64,000 bases of DNA. Source: Protula sp. h YS-2021 (taxonomy: Eukaryota; Annelida; Polychaeta; Sabellida; Serpulidae). The position numbers were made by a program, and so were the translations under genes. The notes below the pieces were generated by a model, which saw only the letters and a program-made list of their open reading frames with translations, did not search any database and had not been told where the DNA came from. Where the stretch lies: contig OX457026.1 in the NCBI GenBank assembly GCA_949752745.1, positions 47,997,256 through 48,061,255 on the forward strand. Reading direction: 5' to 3'. Below are positions 46,118-57,161 of this stretch, piece by piece. Position 1 is the first letter of the stretch. Every line of letters begins with the position of its first letter.

Positions 46118-46241
46118 GGGGGATACCACTGAACGTCATTCTCGTCAATCAACGTATGCGAGCAGGTCCCTGGCTGTTTAATTCCAGCGTTCAGATCGGA
46201 TATAAACAAAGGTTCTTCGGGCTCTTCAAGGAGTACTGGAC
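46118..46241 (-). CDS. SET gene exon
   Basis: A 124-nt exon between TTTTTCAG and GTGGCT. It starts with the second base of a Ser codon whose first base is in the exon before. Reads S-P-V-L-L-E-E-P-E-E-P-L-F-I-S-D-L-N-A-G…W-Y-P-P. No domain recognised. Confidence 0.6.
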
Positions 46242-46507
46242 CTGAAAAATACATTTCGGGAAATCTCTTTATTTCAGCATTTCAACAAAAATAATGAAAG
46301 AAACGAACAATAAAAATAAATTACATTACAGTAAAATCTCCGTTAGCAAACAACTGCACTTAGTCAACACTATTTCCTCGGAATTTTGAACAGTTCTGAT
46401 GAAATTCACTTCTCATTATGAACACCTCTATGTGATAAACAGATTTACCTGGTCCCAGAGGTGTCCATTGCATAAAGTTTTATTGTTTATTGATATCATA
46501 ACTTACT

Positions 46508-46613
46508 CATTGGCTGCAATGGAATAACGGTTAATGCTGGCGGTAATATGTTGTCGCGCTCTGGTGTGTTCCACGGCATAAGTCGTTCATGGTCTGTTGT
46601 ATTGCTCTCCTGA
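46508..46613 (-). CDS. SET gene exon
   Basis: Exon between TGCTTCAG and GTAAGT reading E-S-N-T-T-D-H-E-R-L-M-P-W-N-T-P-E-R-D-N then I-L-P-P-A-L-T-V-I-P-L-Q-P-M. Its donor joins 46241 in phase. Joining to the repeat exon upstream is phase-uncertain. Confidence 0.6.
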
Positions 46614-46907
46614 AGCAAATTAAAAAGAATGTCTAGTTAATTAAGATTCCAAAAGGGTTTTCATGAGCCTGAAAAACTTCTGTAAAGTAAGAATTGTTAA
46701 CCAAGTGTTACTTAACCTTGTTAACTAACTTAAAGGATACCAGTTCACATATCAGGGAGTCTATAGTAATACCTTAGCGCTAAACGACTACAAACAGTAA
46801 TAAAATTCAATCAAAGCATTATCCGAATGTGCGCTCCCTTTTGTTACACCTTTGAAAAGATTACGTGGACTGTATACATAAAATTTTTTAACACTTAAGG
46901 AGACTCA

Positions 46908-46952
46908 CAGCAACGATTACAAAAGCGTCCTCTGCTTTTGTAATCGTTGCTG
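46908..46952. other. Perfect 19-bp inverted repeat, 7-nt loop
   Basis: CAGCAACGATTACAAAAGC, loop GTCCTCT, GCTTTTGTAATCGTTGCTG. It lies in a SET-gene intron. No flanking transposon ends were seen. Confidence 0.85.
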
Positions 46953-47078
46953 GAATCAACTTTGAAGGAACACTAGTGACAAATTTATCATCAGTGCCAA
47001 TACGAGTGTTTGAACTGAGTCAGTGAAAGGTCTTGAGCACGATATTATCAAAGCACGCCTTCCGGACAGTTGAATTAC

Positions 47079-48775
47079 CATTGTCCACGTGCGCCTCCTC
47101 GATAGGGGGTGTGGCCGTGTGAACCTGCATGTCCTATACAGGGGGTGAGGTCATGTCCACGTGCGCGTCCTCGACAGAGGGTGAAGCCATGTCGACGATC
47201 GACTCCTCGACAAAGGGTGTGGCCGTGTCCACATGCGCCTCTTCGATAGGGGTTGTGGCCGTGTGAACCTGCATGTCCTCTACAGGGGGTGAGGTCATGT
47301 CCACATGCGCGTCCTCGACAGAGGCTGAAGCCATGTCGACGATCGACGCCTCAACAAAGGGTGTGGCCGTGTCCACTTGCGCCTCTTCGATAGGGGTTGT
47401 GGCAGTGTGAACCTGCATGTCCTCTACAGGGGGTGAGGTCAGGTCCACGTGCGCGTCCTCGACAGAGGGTGAAGCCTTGTCGACGATCGACTCCTCGACA
47501 AAGGGTGAGGCCGTGTCCTCGTGCGTCTCCTCGAAAAGGCGTGTGGCCGTGTGAACCTGCATCTCCTCTACAGGGGGTGAGGTCATGTCCACATGCGCGT
47601 CTTCGACAGATGGTACGGCCATGTCGGCGATCGACTCCTCGACAGGGGGTGTGGTTGTGTGAACCTGCATGTCCTCTACAGAGGGTGAGGTCATGTCCAC
47701 GTGCGTGTCCTCCACAGATGGTACGGCCATGTCGACGATCGATTCCTCGACAGGGGATGTGGCTGTGTGAACCTGCATGTTCTCTACAGGGGGTGAGGTC
47801 ATGTCCACGTGCGCGTCTTCGACAGATGGTACGGCCATGTCGGCGATCGACTCCTCGACAGGGGGTGTGGCTGTGTGAACCTGCATGTCCTCTACAGAGG
47901 GTGAGGTCATGTCCACGTGCGTGTCCTCCACAGATGGTACGGCCATGTCGACGATCGATTCCTCGACAGGGGATGTGGCTGTGTGAACCTGCATGTTCTC
48001 TACAGGGGGTGAAGTCATGTCCACGTGCGCGTCCTCGACAGATGGTACGGTCATGTCGGCGATCGACTCCTTGACAGGGGGTGTGGCTGTGTGAACCTGC
48101 ATGTTCTCTACAGGGAGTGAGGTCATGTCCACGTGCGCATCCTCGACAGAGGGTGAGGCCATATCGACGTGCGCCTCCTTGGCAGGGCGTATGGCCGTGT
48201 CGACGTGATTGACCTCATTGACTTCTACAGTGGGCGTGGCCGTGTCACTGTGCACGTCCTCGACTGGAGATGGGGCCGGGTCAACGTGAATGTCGTCGGC
48301 AGGGGATGTGGCCGTTTGAACGTGCGCCCCCTCCATAGTAGACATGGCTGTGTCCACGTGCGCCTCCTCGTTGGTAGTCATGGCAGTGTCCAAGCGCGAT
48401 TTTTCGTCACTGCTCATGTTGTCAGATTGCGATTCTTCGTCACTGCTCGCGTTATTGTCAGAGTGCTAGTCATCGCCACTGCTCGCGTTATTGTCAGAGT
48501 GCCAGTCATTGCCACTGCTCGCGTTATTGTCAGAGTGCCTGTCCTCGTCGTTATTCGTTTCCTCAACATCGGGAGCGTTGGCCTTGTTGCGCCATTCAAG
48601 ATCTTGGACGCCATAGTCATACCGAATTTCATCTCCCACATTTATGTCTTTCGACGCAAAAAACGCTACATAGGGCTTGTCTCTTACGACTACCTTTTTG
48701 ACCGCTGCATTTGCCTTAGAGGCGCATCTATCATTCAAGTAGTGGGCTGGACACTGGATGTACGTCACATCAATG
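47079..48775 (-). pseudogene. SET gene large exon: SET C-half, acidic linker, 12-residue repeat region
   Basis: Starts after TTTATTTCAG in phase with a split codon. Residues 1-65 or so hold the second half of the SET domain (L-N-D-R-C, then A-F-F-A-S-K-D-I, then E-I-R-Y-D-Y-G). Then come three to four copies of H-S-D-N-N-A-S-S-(G/D), then about 30 copies of a 12-residue unit of type V-D-M-T-S-P-P-V-E-D-M-Q. The units are organised in 36- and 72-residue super-repeats. TAG codons at 48466-48468 and 47134-47136 sit in otherwise open frame. The first replaces a Trp seen in the sister copy (D-W-H-S-D), the second a Glu seen in other units (P-P-V-E-D-M). Confidence 0.75.
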
Positions 48776-48839
48776 CTGAAATAAAAGCAAAAGTCATCTT
48801 TAAAAACACATTTGCACATATTGTGGTGCTGAAAAAGTT

Positions 48840-49675
48840 GCCGAATTGTATTGGCTACATCTTTAATATTTGACCTTATTACTTGAGAAATGTGTATCTA
48901 CTCCAGTTTCATTACAGCAAGGATTTTTGCATGCAATCGTATATCTTTCGGTATAAATATTAAAATAATCTTAAAATAAATAACCAGCGACATAAGCGGT
49001 TGGTGCATTCATTAAAACTTAACAGCGAGAATATGAAGCTTTCAGCATCCACAGCGTACTTTCGCACAAAAGAAAAAGTAAAACGATGAGGCTAAGTTTT
49101 TCCTACACATAAATAGCTCGCCGTAGTAACAATTTTTTTTCAAAGTAATCGTCAAATTTGTCAAATAAGATCCACACAAAAAGAACACAAACATGTCAGT
49201 AAAACTCAACAAGTACTTCTTAGTTAGCAAACAAGAAAATGGACAAAATTGAGGGACATAAAACCATTCAAGGTTGCAACTTGAAGCAACAGTACATAAG
49301 AGCAACACACACACACACGCATCAGTCAGTCACATTCTGTACCCCTGTCAGGACGTTTTGTTACTCTGTCGGGTGAGTACATTTTAGTAATCCATTCTAT
49401 TTATTAGAGCTGTCATGGGTTCCGAGGCATACCCATCCCGCTGACATCCCGGTGTGAGATGAAATATTGACCCCCGGTGCGAATTGCATTATGAAATTTG
49501 GACCCCTTGTGAAATTCTGACCTCCCACCGCACCTATTTTTGTTTTTCATCTAACATTGCAGTATTTCGTGCAAATCATATAACTGATTTATTTCAAGTT
49601 TATTTCAACAGTTCCTCTCGCGCACACACCTACATAAAACTTCAATTAAAGACACGTAATCATTGGTATTTCACA
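48840..49675. other. SET-gene intron, no other feature
   Basis: Intron between 49962 and 48775 in the gene model. A 90-residue minus frame (49314-49042) has no motif. Confidence 0.4.
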
Positions 49676-49679
49676 TTTG

Positions 49680-49711
49680 ATGATGATGATGATGATGATA
49701 ATAATAATGAC

Positions 49712-49793
<82 letters not shown>
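49680..49793. repeat. (GAT)n microsatellite
   Basis: About 36 trinucleotides with a few AAT/GAC variants. It produces a poly-Asp frame that is not a gene. Confidence 0.95.
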
Positions 49794-49794
<1 letters not shown>

Positions 49795-49961
49795 GAGGAT
49801 TCTGCTTACTTGCTAGATGAAAAGCGTCTTTGGTTCAAAGCATATCATTGCAATTATGCTACTTATGCTAATATATGTCGGTAGTGGACAAAAAACGACA
49901 TTGGTACTGGTCGTCATCAGAGTAACCTAGCTAAACAACTTAATAAGAGGTATATGAATAC

Positions 49962-50061
49962 GAACTATCGTTTCTCTCCGCCATGATGAAATTCAAATAT
50001 ATAGGACCCAGACTGTCCGTCTATTGTGTATTGGCGTTCTCTGTCGCGATACTGGCGACTA
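49962..50061 (-). pseudogene. SET gene exon: SET central region
   Basis: Begins after ATACCTCAG. Reads S-R-Q-Y-R-D-R-E-R-Q-Y-T-I-D-G-Q, S-G-S-Y-I-F-E-F-H-H-G-G-E-K-R, then TAG and TTC before GTATTC. It matches the stretch of SET8-like domains between the first Glu-Tyr motif and the V/I-D-A/V-T motif, where a Trp/Tyr commonly sits at the TAG position. The donor as written shifts the next exon's frame by one base. Confidence 0.6.
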
Positions 50062-50245
50062 CTGAGGTATTCGCAACGGTATGGCAAAAGAAAACACGTG
50101 CAACACGTTTACTATAACTAGTTTCTCAATTTACTCTCATTGACAATTCCCATGCCCTTTAAAAACGTTTATTTTACTTCACAAAATCCAACTTTTCTTT
50201 CTATTTTTTCCTTTCTAAAAATTTAGTATCATTCCACTGAATGAC

Positions 50246-50320
50246 GCTTGATAATGTGCAGGGCCTTTTCATTTAAGTCAAAATCAAACAAGACAGCTCG
50301 ACTAACCGTGGAACCATAAC
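50246..50320 (-). pseudogene. Possible SET N-terminal exon (decayed)
   Basis: After AACATGAAG it reads G-Y-G-S-T-V-S-R-A-V-L-F-D-F-D-L-N-E-K-A-L. That resembles the G-x-G-V-x-A-x-x-D-F…K-x-x-F-x-x-E-Y start of SET domains. The E-Y-x-G-E motif is not visible, and the downstream phase does not fit. Confidence 0.3.
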
Positions 50321-50373
50321 CTTCATGTTAGTCATTTTAGCATTTACCAATGTTGAAATTGTTTCAGACTTAC

Positions 50374-50461
50374 CTATTTTCGAGTTTGTGAATTTAATTT
50401 GAAAGCTGTCTCTATCTATCCCGAGCTGGCAGTAGAACCATGCTTCTTCCATCGGAGTTCT
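50374..50461 (-). CDS. SET gene exon 3
   Basis: An 88-nt exon between TTTCAAG and GTAAGT reading R-T-P-M-E-E-A-W-F-Y-C-Q-L-G-I-D-R-D-S-F then Q-I-K-F-T-N-S-K-I. It enters in phase 0, matching the two small exons upstream. No domain recognised. Confidence 0.65.
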
Positions 50462-50709
50462 CTTGAAAGGGTAGAAATAGGTAGAGTACAATAAAAGTAT
50501 GATGCAAATTGCCCTTTCAAAACTTGAAAGCTGTTCAAAATTTATAGAGTAACCTCTTTCATGAAATATTGAACTAGATGTTTGCCTTACTGTTAATCCC
50601 TATAATGACCCAATTAAATTAATAAAACCAATCAAAAGTTAAGTAAATATACCCGCATATACGCAGCTGTAAACGACAATCAATTTCTGAATAGCAGTAT
50701 TCAGCTTAC

Positions 50710-50748
50710 CTGCACATTTCCAGTAGACTTTTCTCTGGTTGCAAGAAG
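50710..50748 (-). CDS. SET gene micro-exon 2 (39 nt)
   Basis: Exon between AATTTTCAG and GTAAGC reading L-L-A-T-R-E-K-S-T-G-N-V-Q. Phase 0 on both sides. Supported by strong splice signals and phase only. Confidence 0.55.
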
Positions 50749-51094
50749 CTGAAAATTATGCAGAAAAATACACGATCAATTTGTCTAATTTAATATTTTA
50801 AGATAACATTTTTTTTAATCTTATCCCACCTCCTCATCGAAGTTAACATAATTTTGGTCTACCAAAATTTTAGGTCTCACCAACACTTATAAATTAGCAA
50901 ACGTCTCTCAAAGTGGCACATTCTATATCTCTTATGAAAGTATATACATATTTGCTATGTAAGAAGAATAAAAGGAGACCTCTGATTGGCAACTTTCACA
51001 CCCAGCTTAATTTATACGCCTCAAAACCCAGTATAAAGTTGTCTATGTGAAGATAAAAGCACAGGTACTTCATAAATAATAATAAATAACGCAC

Positions 51095-51136
51095 CATACA
51101 CTGAACCCGAGTCCAAAACGCCATTTCGTCCAACTT
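51095..51136 (-). CDS. SET gene micro-exon 1 (42 nt)
   Basis: Exon between CGTTCCAG and GTGCGT reading K-L-D-E-M-A-F-W-T-R-V-Q-C-M. Phase 0 on both sides. Upstream exons, including the true start, were not found in the window. Confidence 0.5.
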
Positions 51137-51351
51137 CTGGAACGATAAAATAGTAATGCTTCAACCCAGATACGTGTAATGACATTACTTTTATTATATG
51201 CCTAAGGAATCATACATTTCAGAAGTATTTAAAGAGGGTGGGGTGTGTCTAGGCCAGTGAGTAAACTAATGTTTAACCCCATATTAACGTAACTTTTGGC
51301 GTACCTGGGAAAGGTTTAGAAAATTGGCAAATTTTTTGCATACGTCCTAAC

Positions 51352-52132
51352 CAGGGCTGGAAAAAAATCCAATTTTTTCAAAAAAAATCATGATTTTTGA
51401 TTTTTTTATTTAAATCAAACTGAAAAAAACCGACAAAATATCCAAAAGCACCACCTTTTAACAGTTAATTGAAGACTCGTAACACTCTCTTGTACTACAA
51501 AACATTTACATTTCACAAAATCTGTGACAACTGTCCTCAATTTTCAAATGTTCAGATAACTGTCTTCAAATTCTTCATTTATTGAGCCATCGGTAGCAAA
51601 ACGCCAGTTTCCAGCCTTTTCCACTTCGAGGTTTGTTCAATCAACAATCGAAAATGCAGTGATATGGGGGGGGGGAGATTTAAATAACTTCGCTCGACAC
51701 TAATACTTTGTTTACAAGCACACGCGGTTGGGAAAAAGGACGGAGTACGTTGGAGTTGGAGTTTCTGAAGATTAGTTTGCCATTACATATCCACTACAGA
51801 GTACTTGCTCAAACAATCATAAAAAATACTATCAGACTGAAGGGTTTCTTTTCAAACACCAAAGGCAGTTATCTGCTTAAGGCGTGCTGCCCCTAACTAA
51901 ACGCCTTCTCCCCACCTCGGAGGATCATGTGCACTAAAAAGCGTACCATATGAAATGCCTTGTTTAAACAAAGGCGTCTCCAAGTTCCTTCAGTGAAACA
52001 GTCTGGATGACACACATTTTAAGTAGAAAAAAATCAGCAAATTATAAAAATCAAAAAAATAAAAAATCGTGATTTTTTTACGTTGATTTAAATCATGATT
52101 TAAATCAACTGATTTAAATCATACCAGCCCTG
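51352..52132. mobile_element. Non-autonomous hAT element with 8-bp duplication
   Basis: A 781-bp element with ends CAGGGCTGG...CCAGCCCTG and a perfect 8-bp direct repeat GTCCTAAC at 51344-51351 and 52133-52140. The subterminal regions repeat the ATGATTTAAATCA-type palindrome. It has no transposase. It sits just upstream of the first recognised SET-gene exon. Confidence 0.9.
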
Positions 52133-52140
52133 GTCCTAAC

Positions 52141-53700
52141 GATGGCTACGAAAACATATTTCTTGTTTCAACCAATAGCCATATTATTTTGTCACAAAAG
52201 TAACAGTCATCACAACAAGCTGATTTTGATACACAAAGAAGTCCAAGGTATCTTCAATCATATTTTCTTTCACTTAGTTTATTGTTTTGCAAATTACAAA
52301 AATCTATTTTAGAAGCTCCGTAAACAGCTTTCTACAACTGATTTTTAACAATGGAACTGTAGTGCAGTCTTACAGACTTAGCTGAGCCTTAACTTGCTAG
52401 ATCTTGCAACAGAAAAGATTTTAAATAAAAAACACATACATGTTAAGGAACACGATAGCATTCGTTCGTGTAAGTGCAATAAATTTTAGGTTTCAAAAAC
52501 CAAGTCTTAGTCTCCTTAATTATATGGCAACCTTTCAAAACGAGTGATACCGCACGTAAAATCTGTTGTTCACCCATCCTAAAGCTTTCAGAAAATCTAC
52601 TTCGCAGAAAAACAAAATTCCAGTCTTATCGCCACAGACATAAGTTTGGATTTCAAGGCCAAAAATTGTTTTTTTTTTCATTAATATACATGATGTAGCG
52701 TACTTTAGGATGGGTACTCATGTTCTAAAAATAATAATTAAAAACATGTTCAAAATCAGTCATTTGATAGTGAAGGACGACAGAAAATAGATGAGAAATA
52801 TATATCAGCGTCATGATTGCTTGATTGACTGAGTAGTTTAACGTCACTCTCACCCCGTTAAGGTAATATTGTGCCAGCTCTGTAACAATAGGGTAGCTCA
52901 ATCCATATGTTCTTTCGATAACTTATGTGTCTGTTTAAGTAACTTGATGTTCGCCAGAATGACACTTGGTGCCCACTTGTTATTGTATTACTGGGTGATG
53001 TGGTATAGTGGTTGAAAGATGATAGAGTGTGTGTTTCATGTAGTTTACGCACCACTGTGTTTAATTCTAATATCTTAAATATGTGTGCGTTGTCAGAATA
53101 CCGAGAGCGAAACTAGTGATGTGATGGATTTATTACAAAGCGCGATAGGACCGCGACGAACAGCTTTGGACCTAGAGGGATCTTGTCGTTAGGAACACCA
53201 TGAGATTGGTTTCGAGTTTGTTTGAAATGCTTTTGATAGATTTTACAACATTTAAAAATTTACTTGTTTTAAGTACAGGGGATATCTCAGGAACCAGGCT
53301 CTGGATTTACAAGTTTTATATATGATATGAAAGGGCTCATTGATATGGGAAGGGTGGTTGCAATTTCGATTTGGAACTTTCGGTTTTATTGATTTTTGAG
53401 GAATAAATTTGTTGTGTTTAAACTTTGACTTTGTGTATGAGAATTAGTGTATCATTTTGTTTGTTCTTAATGTGCCAGTGAAAACAAAAGACAAAGGCTG
53501 TGTATACCTTAAAAGGGGGGTTAAGTATTAAGATTAAACGGGGGTGATAAGAAAAGGGTCTTGCGGCAGCACATTTGCAAAGCACATGGTATAAGGTCAT
53601 TATTTCTTCATTGTGCTTTGGTGTTACCATGTATTTTTTTTTCGTTTGTTTTTTTTTTTCGTTATTTTGTATGATAGTACAATAGAACACAGTAAATATT
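52141..53700. other. No gene seen
   Basis: AT-rich non-coding sequence. Short frames have no domain content and there are no clear repeat ends. Confidence 0.4.
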
Positions 53701-53782
53701 GGTTCTGTAAAATCAATAAATAGATTGATGTTTTCTTACCAAAGTAGGTTTCTTCCAGTTTTCTTCCCACTTTCTTCCTTTT

Positions 53783-53843
53783 CTTCCGGGAAGAAAGGTA
53801 TTTTCTTTCCAGGGAAAGGAAGAAATACCTTTCTTCCCGGAAG
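53783..53843. other. Perfect 21-bp inverted repeat (hairpin)
   Basis: Left arm 53783-53803 (CTTCCGGGAAGAAAGGTATT + T), right arm 53823-53843. The 19-nt loop can itself pair (CTTTCC/GGAAAG). TTTCTTCC-rich flanks extend it imperfectly to GGTTTC...GAAACC. Confidence 0.85.
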
Positions 53844-53946
53844 GAAACCATCATATACATTCACTCATATATATAACCCTAAAATACGACTTTTGGAGAC
53901 CATAAACAGAACATGCCAACATAGGGAGAGCTTTTTTATATCTTAA

Positions 53947-55860
53947 GCAGGGCTTGAAATTAATTCTGTTGGGAGATGCAATTACAATTAGTCGCATATC
54001 TCTCTGTCAGAGCTACGAAGCATTTCATTGTTCCACTAACAGGGGTCAACTTCATATGCACTGAGACACGAATCATGCCTACCAGTCCCTACTAGTCAAA
54101 CAGTTACAGAAAGTTCATGCCCATACACCCTTTTGTAAAACAGGCACAATTTTTAGTGAGTTGTATATCTTTTATTTGTTCATAAAAGTGCATAAAAGTT
54201 AGCTTCCGCATCCACCTGTCAATGTTTGTTTACATTCTGGCCTTTAAATGTTACGTGACCAAAGTCAAGTGACCAAATATTTAAACAAAGGGGTTATGGT
54301 TTTTTGTAGAGCACGTATATTCCTCCACTTTAAACCTTTTTAATGTACCTGGTTATTAATTATGATAAATAATGATTTAAACTCTCGTATTGATCTCCCC
54401 TAACAATGGTAAAGTAAGAAAAAGCACACATTTATTTCGGTGGCGCCGTTATCATGAAACTACTCGCACTCGTACACTTTACCGTAAAACAACCTGCTAC
54501 TGTTTCCGTTTCACTTCACTTCCACACTTCACAGAAACCAAAGAAAAAATAATAATGCCGCCTCACTTCAGCGTATATTTCACTATATGTTCACTGAAAT
54601 CACTAGCTCACCCCCAAAAAATCGATAACGAGGGGGTGGGGTTTACGACTGACTTTACGCTCAAAATCCAATTACCTTTGATCAACAGGCAGTAACTTTT
54701 GAATTTTTTGTTTCTTTTTTTACATAGAGTCAACCCAGCACTGCATGAACACAGCTTTATACATCGACTGAGGATAGACGCAGCTTCCAATCGGCCGTTA
54801 CTTAAAACCACAGGTTTCACGGATTGATTTTACTTGGCAACGTCTCTTGTATATCAGCCCATTGCTTCACCAAATTCATTTAAATAACTGAAATAACTCT
54901 AGCTTACATTAAAAAATAACAATAACTAGGGAGGGGGGTTCACACTGACCCTCAGGTCAACATGTAATTAAATTTGATCAACAGGTAGTAACCTCTAAAT
55001 GTTTTTAAGAAGGGGATACGGCCACTTGCCGCTTTAGTTTAATGCAAAAAAAAAAAAAACAATTTACCGGACTCCACCACACCTAACGCACCACCAAGCA
55101 ACTGTCTTGTTTTTTTCTCATAAAACAAGGCGACCTAACATATCTACTCTACACTGGGATACACCTTTGCTGTGAATCGAAGCTCTCATTTAATAACCGT
55201 CACTGAAAGCCACAGGCTTCTCGAATCGAAACAACACGCCTTCACTTTGCAATGCCTCTTGCTTCTCACATATTGATCGATTATCAGCGCAGAGCCGTGT
55301 TCACACTATATTGCTAAATAGGTCACTGCCAGCTTTGCGGAGTGCTTTAAAACAATGCACATAAACCGCAGCAAAAGCCACTCTGGTCACATTCAACTGT
55401 TTTCGTGTGTTTCGGAGGGGGATAAGAGGAGGATAAAGGAGGGGAAAAGGAGGGGGTAACAGGGAGACACTAAATTAAATCACTTTCCCCAACAGATATC
55501 ACAGAGATATATCTCACAATATGTAAGATATAACAGACATATCTCAAAATATATGGCAAAAATATACCACTGCCTGTACCGAAAGAAAATCCCACTATAT
55601 TTCCAGACTACGGCTTAATTTTGCTCATCCTGGCAGGCTCGCCACGATGTCAGGAATGTTATTTAGAGTTTGGGCCAGATGAGGAAATGAGTGGCCTGTA
55701 GTCAAAGAAACACAATAAAAAGGTAGATATTTAAAAAAAGAGAATTTCATTATAATATAAACACCAATAAATATAACATAATCCATCCACTTATATCACA
55801 TATCACAGGCCTGCCCATAGTACATTCTAGATAAATAAACAAATACATAAATAAACTAGA
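53947..55860. other. No gene seen; single hAT-like end and diverged direct repeat
   Basis: CAGGGCTTGAAATTAATTC at 53944-53962 resembles a hAT terminus without a recognisable partner. 54620-54870 and 54930-55290 share, in diverged form, CCTTTGATCAACAGG, AGTAAC, GATACAC/GATAGACGCAGC and CCACAGG blocks. Confidence 0.4.
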
Positions 55861-56380
55861 AGCTCATTCCGCTAGCGAAATGTTAAACACTTGACAAAAA
55901 TTAAAACGCAAAAATACTTCCTTCAGTGGGTTATTTCTTGAATAATATATTGCAAACAACAGCTTGAATACGTCTTATAAGCCGAGTAGTGTTTGGTTGT
56001 TGTTGACTCAAAGTTTTATTGGCTACTCAGGTATACGCCTTGTTATCTATTTACGCAGTGAGAGCTCGCACAAAGCTCACTGAGCAAATGTGTATTCTGT
56101 GATGTCGTTAAATGCTTCGCATTTACTTGCAAAAAAATACACTCTTTTCACATGGCGTTTTAACAAAGAAAACGATATCAAAGACGAAAATAAAAAGTGA
56201 CATGCACATGTTCAGATCAAGCTCTTCATAAGTTCCAAGTTTCATGGTCGTAGGGACCATAGTGTCGGAGAGGAGAAGAAGAAGGCACAAAAAATCGGAA
56301 AAAACTGCCAAGAAAAAAAGACGAATTTTGCTCGCACAAATTCATATAACCCTTGCAAGCCAAAGGCTTGTCAAGTGTTA
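55860..56380 (-). repeat. Inverted partner of the 30483-30995 repeat
   Basis: Reverse complement of the plus copy. Compare TTCGCTAGCGGAATGAG, TTCCAAGTTTCATGGTCGTAG and GCCAAAGGCTTGTCAAGTG. Small indels separate the copies. Confidence 0.75.
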
Positions 56381-57161
56381 ATAAATACATAAATAAATAC
56401 AGCAAATACAGTACTTTAATGCGAAACTTCACGGTGACAAGGATGTAGTATAGTACCGTGAGATGCTGATTCACCAGAGAAGAACGCACACAGCGTCCCA
56501 GACACGCAAAGTATCTTGGCACGCAGGCTCGTAGCACGCTAACTTGTAACGATCACTCCGCTTGGCCAGGAACTGTTCAAAACCAATAGCGCACTGCGAT
56601 ATGGGACGCGTTGTTACTGGTTCAATGCATTTGACGTGTCATCACGAACAGGCGGACGGACTCCAGACAGGAAACTACATCAAGACTCCCACAGCCTCCA
56701 CGGCTACCAGGAACACACCGCCAGGTGCTGATATCTTCTTCACAGGTGTTTATATTTACATCCTTCACATAACTTTACATGTCTCGTGATTCTGTCGAAT
56801 AACCCTCACTTTCATTACAAAGCCTATTTATTGATGACGTTCCTTGGACCTGATTCGCTAAGGTTGCATTTGTTTTCCGTAGTCAAGAGTACCACACTGC
56901 GAGTCTGCGAGGCTGCAGCTAAAGTAGCAAGTTACCATACCTCTCGAATCTCCCGGGAATTTATCATATTTAGACTGGTTCAACTCTTCACATTAAATAA
57001 TCAACAAAAGTTTTTTGTGTCATACTTGACACATGCGTAGCTCCAAAGAAATATATCAAGTATAAATAAGGAAGAGCTGACTTGGAGCTAGATACATGCG
57101 GTGACAGGTTTTTCACTAGCATGACAACTCAAGATCGGAAAAAGTAAAAATACTACGTCAA

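Larger units (their letters stand above)
45014..51136 (-). pseudogene. SET-domain methyltransferase-like gene with repeat tail (broken or unusually decoded)
   Basis: Spliced minus-strand gene. Exons: 51136-51095, 50748-50710, 50461-50374, (possibly 50320-50246), 50061-49962, 48775-47079, 46613-46508, 46241-46118, 45500-45390, 45250-45165 and a likely last exon 45045-45014 (TAA). The SET part reads S-G-S-Y-I-F-E-F-H-H, then I-D-V-T-Y…H-Y-L-N-D-R…V-A-F-F-A-S-K-D-I…G-D-E-I-R-Y-D-Y-G. This is closest to the KMT5A/SET8 layout (CYMYYF…VDAT…GRLINHS…LIASRDI..GEELLYDYG). An acidic linker, a 12-residue repeat region and a C-terminal region follow. In-frame TAGs lie at 49965-49967, 48466-48468 and 47134-47136. 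Splicing 50061-49962 to 48775 is one base out of frame. The phases from 46613 to 45014 agree throughout. Confidence 0.7.

Noticed and set aside
47397..48074. 225-residue plus-strand frame rich in Arg, Cys and Pro
   Set aside because: It is the antisense shadow of the 12-residue SET-gene repeat. Its regularity comes from the repeat, and the SET exon on the other strand explains it.
49484..49816. Frame with a ~30-residue poly-Asp run
   Set aside because: It is the translation of the (GAT)n microsatellite, with no conserved flanks.
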